From: JBBRMQ01 sp038230775
GTDB lineage: Bacteria; Acidobacteriota; Thermoanaerobaculia; Gp7-AA8
DNA length: 13,317 bases
NCBI GenBank assembly: GCA_038230775.1
Contig: JBBRMQ010000109.1
Location: 1-13,317, forward strand
Direction: 5' to 3'
Positions 5,574 to 12,761 of this stretch are shown one piece after another. Within the stretch, counting starts at the first letter, position 1; the number at the start of each line of letters is the position of its first letter. A program made the position numbers and the translations under genes. The notes beneath the pieces are model-generated. The model saw only the letters and a list, made by a program, of their open reading frames with translations, did no database searches and was not told where the DNA came from.

Positions 5574-8258
5574 CTAAGAGCCGCTTTCCTCGTCCGTCTG
5601 GACCGAGAACACCATCACGCGGGGCATGCCCGGAGGGGCCCACGAACCCTTGAGGAGTTTCTCGTCGAACCAGATGTCCGGCGTACCAGTGCCGCTGACC
5701 GTTCCATTGACCAGGAGCGATCCGAAATAGGAGGCGTTACCGGTCGAATCGTAATCACCCTCGTTGTAGAGGACGCCGCTGAGGATGACATCGAGCGGTA
5801 CGATTCCACCGTCCAGGTCGAAAGCGTTCGACGTGCATTGATCGGGATCCTTCGCCGTCGCACCCGAGCAGACTATGGGGGCGGGGGGGGTGGCGGAGGT
5901 GAGAATCTTTGGCCGGTAGGTCTGTGAAGCCGGGGCTTCCCAGCCGACGTGACAGGACGAACCGCCGGAAGTGGGATAGACGATGTTCAGATAAGGCTCC
6001 GACGGCTCGGTGCAATCCGTGGCGGCGGGGTTCGTGCCGTCGAACGTCGCTGCGTCCGGGATCGTGCACGGCGCGCCGTAGTCACGAGTGGCCTGAGCGT
6101 CTGATTTCCATGTCTTCACCACGTAGGTCGAGGCATTGGCATGGGCTGAGGCCGCGGAGTCATACGAGTAGTAGTTCGTGCGAGCGCCGGTGAGTGTGCT
6201 GGCCTTCACCGTCACCACGTCGAACTTGCCGTTGCCGTTGAGGTCCTGGGAGCTGAAGATGCCGTCGCCGGCGCCCGCGTTGCAGATCGCGCCCGTACAG
6301 GTGGACCATCCCACAGCCGCGCACTTTGGCGACAGCAGTGGCGCCCCGGCCGCGGTGCACCACACTGGATATCCGATATCGCGGTACGGCTCGCCGGGGA
6401 AGTTTGCCTGAACGGTGGTGGCCGAGCTGCCCATACCTTGCGTGCCGTAGGTCGATGCGTTCATGTACACGAAGCCCTGCATCAGGAACGATGGGCCGCC
6501 GGAACTGTTGTAATCCGTTGAGTTCCAGCTCTCCGCGCCCGCAAGGATAGGGACTCTCGCTGCTGTCGAGAGGCCTTGAGGGTTGACGTTCGTCTTCGAG
6601 TCGAAGAAGAAGACGCCGGGCCCAAGGTTCTGCGTGCCGATCGAGTTCGCCCACTTGACCATGCTGAGTGCGGGGGTGGCTCCGAACTTCAGGTAGAGGT
6701 TCGCGCCGTTGTTCTTGAAGTAGTACAGGCCCTTGTAACCGCGGGCGTTCGAGGTGATCTTCTTCCAGAAATCGTACTTGATCGACGGAAACGTCACCAC
6801 CTTGCGCTTGGAATAGGCATTGATGCTCTGCCACTGGAAGAAGTAGGACGCATTGGAGGCGCTGTCTTCCGTGTTGGTGAAGGCGTAGGCGTAACACTGC
6901 GGATTATTCGGGGACGTGGTGGCGCCGTCGGCCATATTGTCGCCGACGGCGCGAGAACCGAACCACGGGTCTTCATAGTCCTTTTCGACGAGCTCGTTGA
7001 AGTAGTTAGCGTCTTCATACAAGGCGCCGGTGATCGGCCATACCTCGGCTCCAACGTACGCGACTGCCGTGGCCTGCGTGCCGCCGGCTGGAGGCGCCGA
7101 AATGGTCACTACCGGTCCCCACGTGACAGTGCCTGACGTATAGCCTGCCGGCGGCGCCGCCGGTAGCGGCGGCACCTTCATGTAGCCGCTGCCGTATGTC
7201 GTGATCGGAATGCTGGAGATTTTGCCGCCGGTGACGACCGGAACTCCCAGGACGGCGCTGGTTCCACCCGCAGGAGCGAGGCCGATGGAGGCCGTCGCGG
7301 CCAGGTACCCGCTGCCGGGGTCGGTGATCGCGATTGAGGCGAGCGAGGTGCCGGGCTCGAAGCCGTGCTCGAAGTGCGGCCGTTCGTAGGCGTTTGCCCA
7401 GGGGATGGAGCTCGGATTGCGCTTGTTGGTGAGTGTGCCCGTCGACGTCTCATTGCCCCAGTGAACCATGAAGTCACCGCCGAACGAGATGGCTGTGTTC
7501 GACTGAATCGGGCCGCCCGGGATCGGCACCGGTACTTCGCCGACGACCATGCGAACGGAGTGCGATGCGCGGATCTTCGTTGAAGCCGAGGGGGGGCGAT
7601 TGGCGTCCGCATACTGCTGCGCGGTGACCTTGATGGTGGCCACGCCGTAGCGCTGGCCGCCCTCCCAGAATCCGTTGGTGAGGGTGCCACCAACAATTGG
7701 CGGCGCGTAGATGCGGATCTCGCTGATCTCGCCGGGGGAAAGGTCACTGCCAAGGACGGCCGTGTTGAACGCCGCGAGCGCGGTGGAGTTCGTCTTTCCA
7801 TTGATGATGATGTCAGCGTTGTCCTCGTTGCCGAAGAGGCGGTCGTAGTACTGACCACGATACGGTTTGTCGAGCAGCCTGGTTCCAGTCAGAGCCTTGT
7901 AGACACCGGTGTAACCGGTAACCGTGCGGACGGTCTTCATGAACACGCCGGGCGTGCCATTCGGAGAGCAGGGCGTTGTGCCGTAGCTGGCGCAGGTGGC
8001 ATTCGCGGGCATGGCAGCGTTGGTGATCGCCCATGCGGGGTCCTGAAACCACTCGACGACCACTTTCGCACCCGATTCTGCGATGGCCTGTGTCTGGAGC
8101 GCGTTCTGCTGGTTCTTCGCGATGGCGGTCTCAGTCTCCGAGATGGCCACAAACCCGAGACCGAGGAGCGAGAGGCCGACGATGACCATCAGGCTCACGA
8201 GCAGCGCCGAACCTCGATTGTCACGCCGGTTCCGGATCGAACGTCGTTGTCGTTTCAT
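5574..8258 (-). CDS. pilX: Giant PilX-like minor pilin with GSGY repeats
   Basis: The protein is about 894 aa; classical PilX is near 200. The N-terminus is a PilX_N-type prepilin segment: basic leader MKRQRRSIRNRRDNRG, then SALLVSLMVIVGLSLLGLGF, then AISETETAIAKNQQ and AIAESGAKVVVEW. Cleavage is expected after the Gly. Position +5 of the mature protein is Val, not Glu, as in GspK-like tip pilins. The large ectodomain holds two GSGY beta-repeat units (GSGY at 315-318 and 356-359), a Pro/Ala-rich linker, and a calcium-loop-like DLNGNGKFD (672-680). The ATG at 8258 is chosen because GAGGTG (8270-8265), overlapping the pilW TGA, sits 6 nt upstream. A GTG at 8267 would add three residues. It is the last gene of the pilin operon. 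A tip or adhesive role is inferred. The ectodomain family is not recognised. Confidence 0.75.
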   Translation of the reverse strand: MKRQRRSIRNRRDNRGSALLVSLMVIVGLSLLGLGFVAISETETAIAKNQQNALQTQAIAESGAKVVVEWFQDPAWAITNAAMPANATCASYGTTPCSPNGTPGVFMKTVRTVTGYTGVYKALTGTRLLDKPYRGQYYDRLFGNEDNADIIINGKTNSTALAAFNTAVLGSDLSPGEISEIRIYAPPIVGGTLTNGFWEGGQRYGVATIKVTAQQYADANRPPSASTKIRASHSVRMVVGEVPVPIPGGPIQSNTAISFGGDFMVHWGNETSTGTLTNKRNPSSIPWANAYERPHFEHGFEPGTSLASIAITDPGSGYLAATASIGLAPAGGTSAVLGVPVVTGGKISSIPITTYGSGYMKVPPLPAAPPAGYTSGTVTWGPVVTISAPPAGGTQATAVAYVGAEVWPITGALYEDANYFNELVEKDYEDPWFGSRAVGDNMADGATTSPNNPQCYAYAFTNTEDSASNASYFFQWQSINAYSKRKVVTFPSIKYDFWKKITSNARGYKGLYYFKNNGANLYLKFGATPALSMVKWANSIGTQNLGPGVFFFDSKTNVNPQGLSTAARVPILAGAESWNSTDYNSSGGPSFLMQGFVYMNASTYGTQGMGSSATTVQANFPGEPYRDIGYPVWCTAAGAPLLSPKCAAVGWSTCTGAICNAGAGDGIFSSQDLNGNGKFDVVTVKASTLTGARTNYYSYDSAASAHANASTYVVKTWKSDAQATRDYGAPCTIPDAATFDGTNPAATDCTEPSEPYLNIVYPTSGGSSCHVGWEAPASQTYRPKILTSATPPAPIVCSGATAKDPDQCTSNAFDLDGGIVPLDVILSGVLYNEGDYDSTGNASYFGSLLVNGTVSGTGTPDIWFDEKLLKGSWAPPGMPRVMVFSVQTDEESGS

Positions 8259-8264
8259 GCTCAT

Positions 8265-8270
8265 CACCTC
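8265..8270 (-). promoter_or_regulatory. Shine-Dalgarno of pilX, overlapping the pilW stop codon
   Basis: GAGGTG shares bases with the pilW TGA (8271-8269) and lies 6 nt before the ATG at 8258. This favours ATG 8258 over the upstream GTG (8267), which falls inside the Shine-Dalgarno itself, and over ATG 8264, which abuts it. The arrangement implies translational coupling of pilW and pilX. Confidence 0.65.
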
Positions 8271-11200
8271 AGTCGCAAGCCGCCGGATTCGCAGTCGATG
8301 CTGCGCGCCCGACGATGTTGCACTTCTTCGTTACGCCCGGTTCAGTCGGAATCTGGTAGGAGACGCAGAGTTTCTGCGTGGGGTTGGTCGTGAGATTCAC
8401 CTTGCCGTTGTCGTTCTTGTTGTACTGGTAACGCAGCGTCATCGTGAACGTACCTGCTGCCGGCAAGCCCGTGGTAGCCGCGGCGTAAAAGCCGGACGGC
8501 GCCGTTCGTGTGGTGGGCGAGGTGGCTGCCGTGAAGTTGTCCGACAACGCGTTCCATTGGATTGTGTTGAAGGTGATATCCGAATAGACGCTGGGCGACG
8601 AGGGATCTCCCCAGTTCACAATCGCCTGGCCATCGAACACAGGGAACGCGGGCGGACCGACAATCGCCAAAGAGTGGAACTTGATGGGAACCACACCGAC
8701 GTTGCCGATCGTGTAGATCACCGAGAGCGTCGTCGTCGATGCGGCAGTGGCGTTCGTCGGAGCCGCCGCCGAGATGAGATTGAGATTGCACGAGGCTGCG
8801 GTCTCATCCTGAACGTATTTGATGTGCGTCTCGTTACAACCGGTCGTGGTCGTCACGATACTCGTGACCTGATATTTCTGCCCATCCGTGAGATCGGTCC
8901 AGGCGAAGACGAATGGGCTCGCCGACGCAGTGTAGGTACGAACGAACGTTCCAGCCGGATAGATGGTCACGTCAAACTTGACTTGCGACAACGTGAGACC
9001 GACGGGAGGAGTGACCGTGATCGTGTCACCGCCGTTCAGTACCCAGGGATCCGCCGGTGTGTCGCCGGTGCCGATACCCGTTCCACCCGCCTGAACGATC
9101 GTCGGATTGATCGAGCAGGGCGAGGGATAGTCCGCGGGAATCGAATCGGCGCCATACGTGGAGCACTGTTTCGCGGCGACGGTGTACTCGTACGCCCAGC
9201 TGGATCCGACATACGGAACGACCGTGTCCGCGGTGTCACCGGAGCTGTCGGTATACGTGGCGGTCGACCCGGTGGTCGCTGCGAAGCCAGGGATGTCCTT
9301 CGACCCGGTACCGTTGAACGTTGTGTCGAGCGTATAGGTCGACGACGGGATGTTGTTCAGATGCTTCCGGTAGCGCGTGATCCGGTAGGTGTCGATCGCG
9401 ATGGCGTTGCCCAACGTGTCGCTGGGGACCTTGTTCCACTGCAGTTTGATCGTGCAGGTCAAGCCCACTCCGGGAGGACAGTTCGAGGCAGCGGCATCGA
9501 CGATCAGCGCGGCGGGTTTGGACGGCGTGCCGGGGCCGGTGGCTTGTCCCTTGGCGCCGTTTGCCGCCCAGGCGGGGAACGGATCGCTCTTCGCATCCGC
9601 CTTGGTCCCAACGTTGTACGAGTCGCTCGAAAGGCAGCGATTCCCGGCGATCACTCTGTAGTAGTACTGAATGCATGCCGCGGGCGGAGTCGTGTCGGTT
9701 GTGGGGTCATCGTTCCAGGTGACGGTCGAGCCCGGACCGCCGGACGCCGGCTGGGTGCCGGCGAAATCGAGAACCAGCGTGGGTGAATCCGCAAGCGTGA
9801 AGTTCGCTTTCGTGCTCCGGTAGACGCGGTACTTCAATGTCTCCACGCTGGGGATGGCCGAACCGTCGGTGCTGCCTCCGGTGCCGGTGCAGGCCAGTAC
9901 GTTGAGCGCCGCATCATTGGTGGCCGGTGACGTCCACGTCAGGCGAATCTGGTTCGCGATCGCATCCGGCGTCGGATTGCCGGGATCGGTGACGTGAAGG
10001 TCCACCGACATCTTGGGTTTGGTGTTGTTCTTCGGAATGGTCGGGTAAAGCGTGCTGTACGGGCTCTGACCATTCGAGTTGATCGCGACGATGCGGTAAT
10101 ACCAGGTCAACGACGGGTCCCCTGTAACGTCTGGCAGGACCATGCTCGTGGCGGAAGGATCCGCGTAGGCGGTCTGCGACGGTCCGAACGCGCCCGTGGG
10201 ACTCGTATCCCACGAGATCTGATACGACTCGACTGGGCCGCCGCCAACGGGAGCACTCCAGTAAATGTACGGAGAGCCGCAGATGCCGGTACACATTCCG
10301 TTGATCGTCGGCGCGGCTGGTGGTGAATAGACGGGCTCGGGGAATCCTGTCTTGCCGAGGTTGCGCGGAACGATCAGCGACGAGAGTGAATACTGGCGAT
10401 ACTTCTGAATCGCCGCAATCGTTTCGGTCGGATTGGAATAGCCCTGAATGTCGGGGTTCGCGTTCATGCCCACGAGATCGACACGAATCGACTGAACGAG
10501 CGCCCGCTGATTGCGGTCGGCGATCGTGGTGCTGGCGCTGTCGGGGTTGTACTGTCCATCGCCTCCGATGGCACCGGAGCCCGTCGCGGCGAACGTCGTA
10601 CCGCCGGCGAGCTTTCCGGTCGTGATTGCCGTGCCGTCCGCGTTGGTCAGCAGTGTCTTGCCATTAGCGTCGGTGTAATACGTGAAGTTCAAGCTGCGGA
10701 TGTTTTCGGCCACCGGCGTTCCCATGTTGCCGGCGCGAACGTCGGAATCGGTGATGCGGTAGAGCGTGTACGGCGGATTCGCATTCGTGGTGTCGATGCC
10801 GCAGCCGGTGCAAGTGGTCGAATCGAGAAGAAGCACTCGCTCAGGATGCGACACGGAACCGGCGGCCGGAGCGGGCGAAATGGCCGACGGAAACGCGGCG
10901 CGCGGCGCGTAGTCGTCGACGTAGAACGAAAGCGATTTGTTGTTCCTGGTCGAGTCCGCGGAACGCAGCGCGTACATGACGATCTCGTCGTTGTTGGTCG
11001 TGACGAACGGGAAGATGTTCTGACCGAGCGTGTTGTGCGGCGTGATCGCCGGCTCGAGGCCGTTGCCGGTCGCGCCGGCGGTGTTGTAATTGAAGTTTGC
11101 GCGGAAGGCCAGGGAGGTCGGACCGGCGAACTCGATCTGCTCGTCCGGCTGCGAGGCTTCCCACGCATTGGTGGGGTCGCCGCCGCGGCTGTAGTCGAAG

Positions 11201-11421
11201 CCCGCCATGCGCACGTCGGAGACCAGCTTGTCGAAGCCCACGCGCGTCGACTGCTGCATGTCCGCTGCTTCGGTCGATCCCTTGAAGACCTTGTTGCTCT
11301 GGTCGTAGACCGCGAGCGCAGCGATCATGATGATGGCGAAAATTGCCGTCGTGACGAGGATCTCCGAGAGCGTGAATCCACGCTGGGAGCGCATGACGTG
11401 TGAGTTCTGGCGGTTCGACAT
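8269..11421 (-). CDS. pilW: Giant PilW-like minor pilin with fibronectin-III-like modules
   Basis: This 1050-aa prepilin is about three times the usual PilW length. The leader MSNRQNSHVMRSQRG precedes FTLSEILVTTAIFAIIMIAA, with the PilD cleavage site G|F and the conserved Glu at mature position 5. The following part, QSTRVGFDKLVSDVRMAGFDYS, is typical of PilW. Residues about 367-465 look like a fibronectin type III domain (SYQISWDTSPTGAF, TWYYRIVAINSNGQSPYS). Further related beta-sandwich modules follow at about 463-600 (YYYRVIAGNRC), 625-770 (DTYRITRYRKHL, WAYEYTVAAKQC) and 775-870. A C-terminal beta-rich domain occupies about 880-1050. Many Cys pairs suggest disulfides outside the cytoplasm. 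AGGAG (11433-11429) lies 7 nt before the ATG. The gene sits between pilV and pilX. I infer a minor pilin of the tip or priming complex with an adhesin-like passenger. Confidence 0.8.
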   Translation of the reverse strand: MSNRQNSHVMRSQRGFTLSEILVTTAIFAIIMIAALAVYDQSNKVFKGSTEAADMQQSTRVGFDKLVSDVRMAGFDYSRGGDPTNAWEASQPDEQIEFAGPTSLAFRANFNYNTAGATGNGLEPAITPHNTLGQNIFPFVTTNNDEIVMYALRSADSTRNNKSLSFYVDDYAPRAAFPSAISPAPAAGSVSHPERVLLLDSTTCTGCGIDTTNANPPYTLYRITDSDVRAGNMGTPVAENIRSLNFTYYTDANGKTLLTNADGTAITTGKLAGGTTFAATGSGAIGGDGQYNPDSASTTIADRNQRALVQSIRVDLVGMNANPDIQGYSNPTETIAAIQKYRQYSLSSLIVPRNLGKTGFPEPVYSPPAAPTINGMCTGICGSPYIYWSAPVGGGPVESYQISWDTSPTGAFGPSQTAYADPSATSMVLPDVTGDPSLTWYYRIVAINSNGQSPYSTLYPTIPKNNTKPKMSVDLHVTDPGNPTPDAIANQIRLTWTSPATNDAALNVLACTGTGGSTDGSAIPSVETLKYRVYRSTKANFTLADSPTLVLDFAGTQPASGGPGSTVTWNDDPTTDTTPPAACIQYYYRVIAGNRCLSSDSYNVGTKADAKSDPFPAWAANGAKGQATGPGTPSKPAALIVDAAASNCPPGVGLTCTIKLQWNKVPSDTLGNAIAIDTYRITRYRKHLNNIPSSTYTLDTTFNGTGSKDIPGFAATTGSTATYTDSSGDTADTVVPYVGSSWAYEYTVAAKQCSTYGADSIPADYPSPCSINPTIVQAGGTGIGTGDTPADPWVLNGGDTITVTPPVGLTLSQVKFDVTIYPAGTFVRTYTASASPFVFAWTDLTDGQKYQVTSIVTTTTGCNETHIKYVQDETAASCNLNLISAAAPTNATAASTTTLSVIYTIGNVGVVPIKFHSLAIVGPPAFPVFDGQAIVNWGDPSSPSVYSDITFNTIQWNALSDNFTAATSPTTRTAPSGFYAAATTGLPAAGTFTMTLRYQYNKNDNGKVNLTTNPTQKLCVSYQIPTEPGVTKKCNIVGRAASTANPAACD

Positions 11422-11428
11422 AAAAAAT

Positions 11429-11433
11429 CTCCT
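11429..11433 (-). promoter_or_regulatory. Shine-Dalgarno of pilW
   Basis: AGGAG, followed by a 7-nt spacer rich in T, precedes the ATG at 11421. It lies in the 15-base gap after the pilV stop (11437) and fixes the start at 11421 rather than the internal in-frame ATG nine codons later (MRSQRG). Confidence 0.65.
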
Positions 11434-11436
11434 GGA

Positions 11437-12009
11437 TCAGTCGCGATTGATTTTAGTGGTATCGAAATAGGCGAAGCGGCGCCGGCCCTGTGATTCGTCC
11501 CACTGGATGTACACGCGGATCTTGAGGAACCGCGCCGTGGACCAGTTTTTCGGGGTGACGGTATCGGCCGGATTGGTGGGAGTGAAAATGAGACCGATCT
11601 TCGCATTCGCCAGCTTCGTCTGGTCGATGAGACCCTTCCAATTCGACAAGAGGTAGACGCCGGCCGCGTCACCCGTGCAGGTGAACGCCGGGGGAGGCGT
11701 CCCGGTCACGGTGCAGGTACTCGTGTCGCGAGCGAAGCTATTGGCGTACGCGACCTGGTTGACGGTCACCGTGGCGAGCGTCGTCGTGTCGGGGATCGTG
11801 AAATCGGTGAGGACGTCGCCCGCGGTCAGCGTCGACAGGTCTTCGAGGATGCGCGTGCCGACCGAAACGGCGTACGACATCTGTTTGCCGCTGTAGACGT
11901 TGCGCTTGCCCATGTAAAACAACGTGACGACCGTCAGCAGCACGATGCTCGTGATCGCCATGGCGATCAGAACTTCAACGAGGCTGTATCCCTGCTTTCT
12001 CTTCTTCAT
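11437..12009 (-). CDS. pilV: PilV-like minor pilin
   Basis: The 190-aa length fits a PilV/GspI-type minor prepilin. The short basic leader MKKRKQG is followed by YSLVEVLIAMAITSIVLLTVVT: cleavage after Gly, Tyr at +1, Glu at +5, then a hydrophobic helix. The globular part includes NVYSGKQMSYAVSVGTRILEDL, one Cys pair (TCTV and FTCTG), and a C-terminal strand region RFLKIRVYIQWDESQGRRRF. The ATG at 12009 has GAGG about 4 nt upstream. It starts 10 bases after the fimT stop and ends 15 bases before the pilW start, so it is in one operon with both. The family call rests on the N-terminal signature and the fimT-pilV-pilW-pilX order known from T4aP minor pilin operons. Confidence 0.8.
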   Translation of the reverse strand: MKKRKQGYSLVEVLIAMAITSIVLLTVVTLFYMGKRNVYSGKQMSYAVSVGTRILEDLSTLTAGDVLTDFTIPDTTTLATVTVNQVAYANSFARDTSTCTVTGTPPPAFTCTGDAAGVYLLSNWKGLIDQTKLANAKIGLIFTPTNPADTVTPKNWSTARFLKIRVYIQWDESQGRRRFAYFDTTKINRD

Positions 12010-12019
12010 GGGTCCTCGC

Positions 12020-12619
12020 TTAGTTCGCTCGCACGCCGCCGCTGGGCGTGAGTGTGATGGCGTATTGCGGCTTCGGGATCTTCATGTCGGTCTTCACGGT
12101 GATCGTTCCCACCGTCAGAGTTCCTGGCATCTGCACACGCCCGTCCGGAAAGAAAATGATGTCGAACTTCCCGTCCGCGGTTCCGGTTCCGGTTGGCGGC
12201 AGCGACTTGCATGGAGTGGTGGAGCAGTCGACCAGATCCGTCATTGTTTGTGGCGTACTGGCACCATCAGCCGGGAAGTAGACGACGTTGTCCAAGTAGC
12301 GCGTGCTCTTGAGGCTCTCGGGAGACACTGGCCGCGACCAGTTCACTGACGAAAATGGACGATCACCCTGATACACGTCATAACTGCGGGCGGTCGAGCC
12401 CACGCCGAACGTGACGACGATCTGCTGTCCCTGGCCGATCGCGCGCGCACGAGCTGCCCGCAGGTCGCTCGTGAACTGTCGCATCGAAGACTTCATCTTG
12501 TTCGATTGCATGAAAGTCATGAATGCCGGCACCGTGACCAGCGCCAGCGCTCCGATGATCGCGATGACCGTAAGCAACTCAGCGAGCGAGTACCCAGACT
12601 GTCCGCGATGATTCCTCAT
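12020..12619 (-). CDS. fimT: GspH/FimT-family minor pilin
   Basis: This 199-aa prepilin resembles FimT/GspH. Leader MRNHRGQSG precedes YSLAELLTVIAIIGALALVTVP, with cleavage after Gly and Glu at +5. The following FMTFMQSNKMKSSMRQF and TSDLRAARARAIGQGQQIVV match the family pattern in which the helix leads into an LRxARxxAI-type segment. The C-terminal part has FDIIFFPDGRVQMPGT, reminiscent of the GspH motif with F-x-x-x-G near the end. A Cys pair is present at DCSTTPC. The ATG at 12619 is chosen over one at 12655 because AAAGGGGA lies 5 nt upstream and gives a leader of normal length. It is the first gene of the pilin operon, with a stop 10 bases before pilV. FimT in some species binds DNA for uptake; nothing here tests that. 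Confidence 0.78.
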   Translation of the reverse strand: MRNHRGQSGYSLAELLTVIAIIGALALVTVPAFMTFMQSNKMKSSMRQFTSDLRAARARAIGQGQQIVVTFGVGSTARSYDVYQGDRPFSSVNWSRPVSPESLKSTRYLDNVVYFPADGASTPQTMTDLVDCSTTPCKSLPPTGTGTADGKFDIIFFPDGRVQMPGTLTVGTITVKTDMKIPKPQYAITLTPSGGVRAN

Positions 12620-12624
12620 GGACG

Positions 12625-12632
12625 TCCCCTTT
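12625..12632 (-). promoter_or_regulatory. Shine-Dalgarno of fimT
   Basis: AAAGGGGA with a 5-nt spacer precedes the ATG at 12619. It decides the start in favour of the nine-residue prepilin leader rather than the longer form from 12655. Confidence 0.65.
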
Positions 12633-12633
12633 C

Positions 12634-12649
12634 TGCGAGCGAGGTGCCA
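12634..12649 (-). promoter_or_regulatory. Sigma-54-like -24/-12 element upstream of the pilin operon
   Basis: TGGCACCTCGCTCGCA has the GG and GC dinucleotides at the correct spacing and matches the consensus TGGCAC-N5-TTGCA except for one base in the -12 block. Sigma-54 control by an NtrC-type regulator is known for pilin genes in other bacteria, and an NtrB/PilS-like kinase is next door. The problem is geometry. Transcription would start near 12623, only about 4 nt before the fimT ATG and downstream of its Shine-Dalgarno. The element overlaps a short palindrome GTGCCACGGCAC (12644-12655). Treat as a candidate only. Confidence 0.35.
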
Positions 12650-12735
12650 CGGCACTCTTGCTCAATTAAACGCTTCAAAACACTTAACTTGGACTATTTC
12701 GACGATCGTGGTGGCGCCCATCGTGCGCGCGATTC

Positions 12736-12752
12736 TGTTACAAAAGGTAACA
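12736..12752. promoter_or_regulatory. Palindrome TGTTAC-N5-GTAACA between kinase and fimT
   Basis: Perfect 6-base arms (12736-12741 and 12747-12752) with a 5-base spacer lie 9 bases past the kinase stop and about 117 bases upstream of the fimT ATG. It could bind a dimeric regulator, for example as an upstream activator or operator site. It could also be a weak terminator stem, but no T-tract follows. The rest of the 142-base gap includes an AT-rich stretch (about 12660-12702) with no clear -35/-10 pair. Confidence 0.35.
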
Positions 12753-12761
12753 CGTCGGACA

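Noticed and set aside
5559..5927. 122-codon plus-strand frame at the end of pilX
   Set aside because: It overlaps the pilX 3' end in antisense, ends in a poly-Gly run from the G tract, and has no ribosome-binding site.
7148..7163. Perfect 16-base GC palindrome inside pilX
   Set aside because: It encodes a Pro/Ala-rich linker (PAAPPAG), so codon composition explains it; no sign of a regulatory role.
8083..9786. 567-codon open frame on the plus strand, antisense to pilX and pilW
   Set aside because: It is very Arg-rich with no recognisable domain, overlaps two well-supported prepilin genes, and is the expected mirror of GC-biased codons.
12620..12655. Longer fimT start at 12655 adding 12 residues
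   Set aside because: It would lengthen the prepilin leader beyond the usual size and ignores the strong Shine-Dalgarno before 12619.
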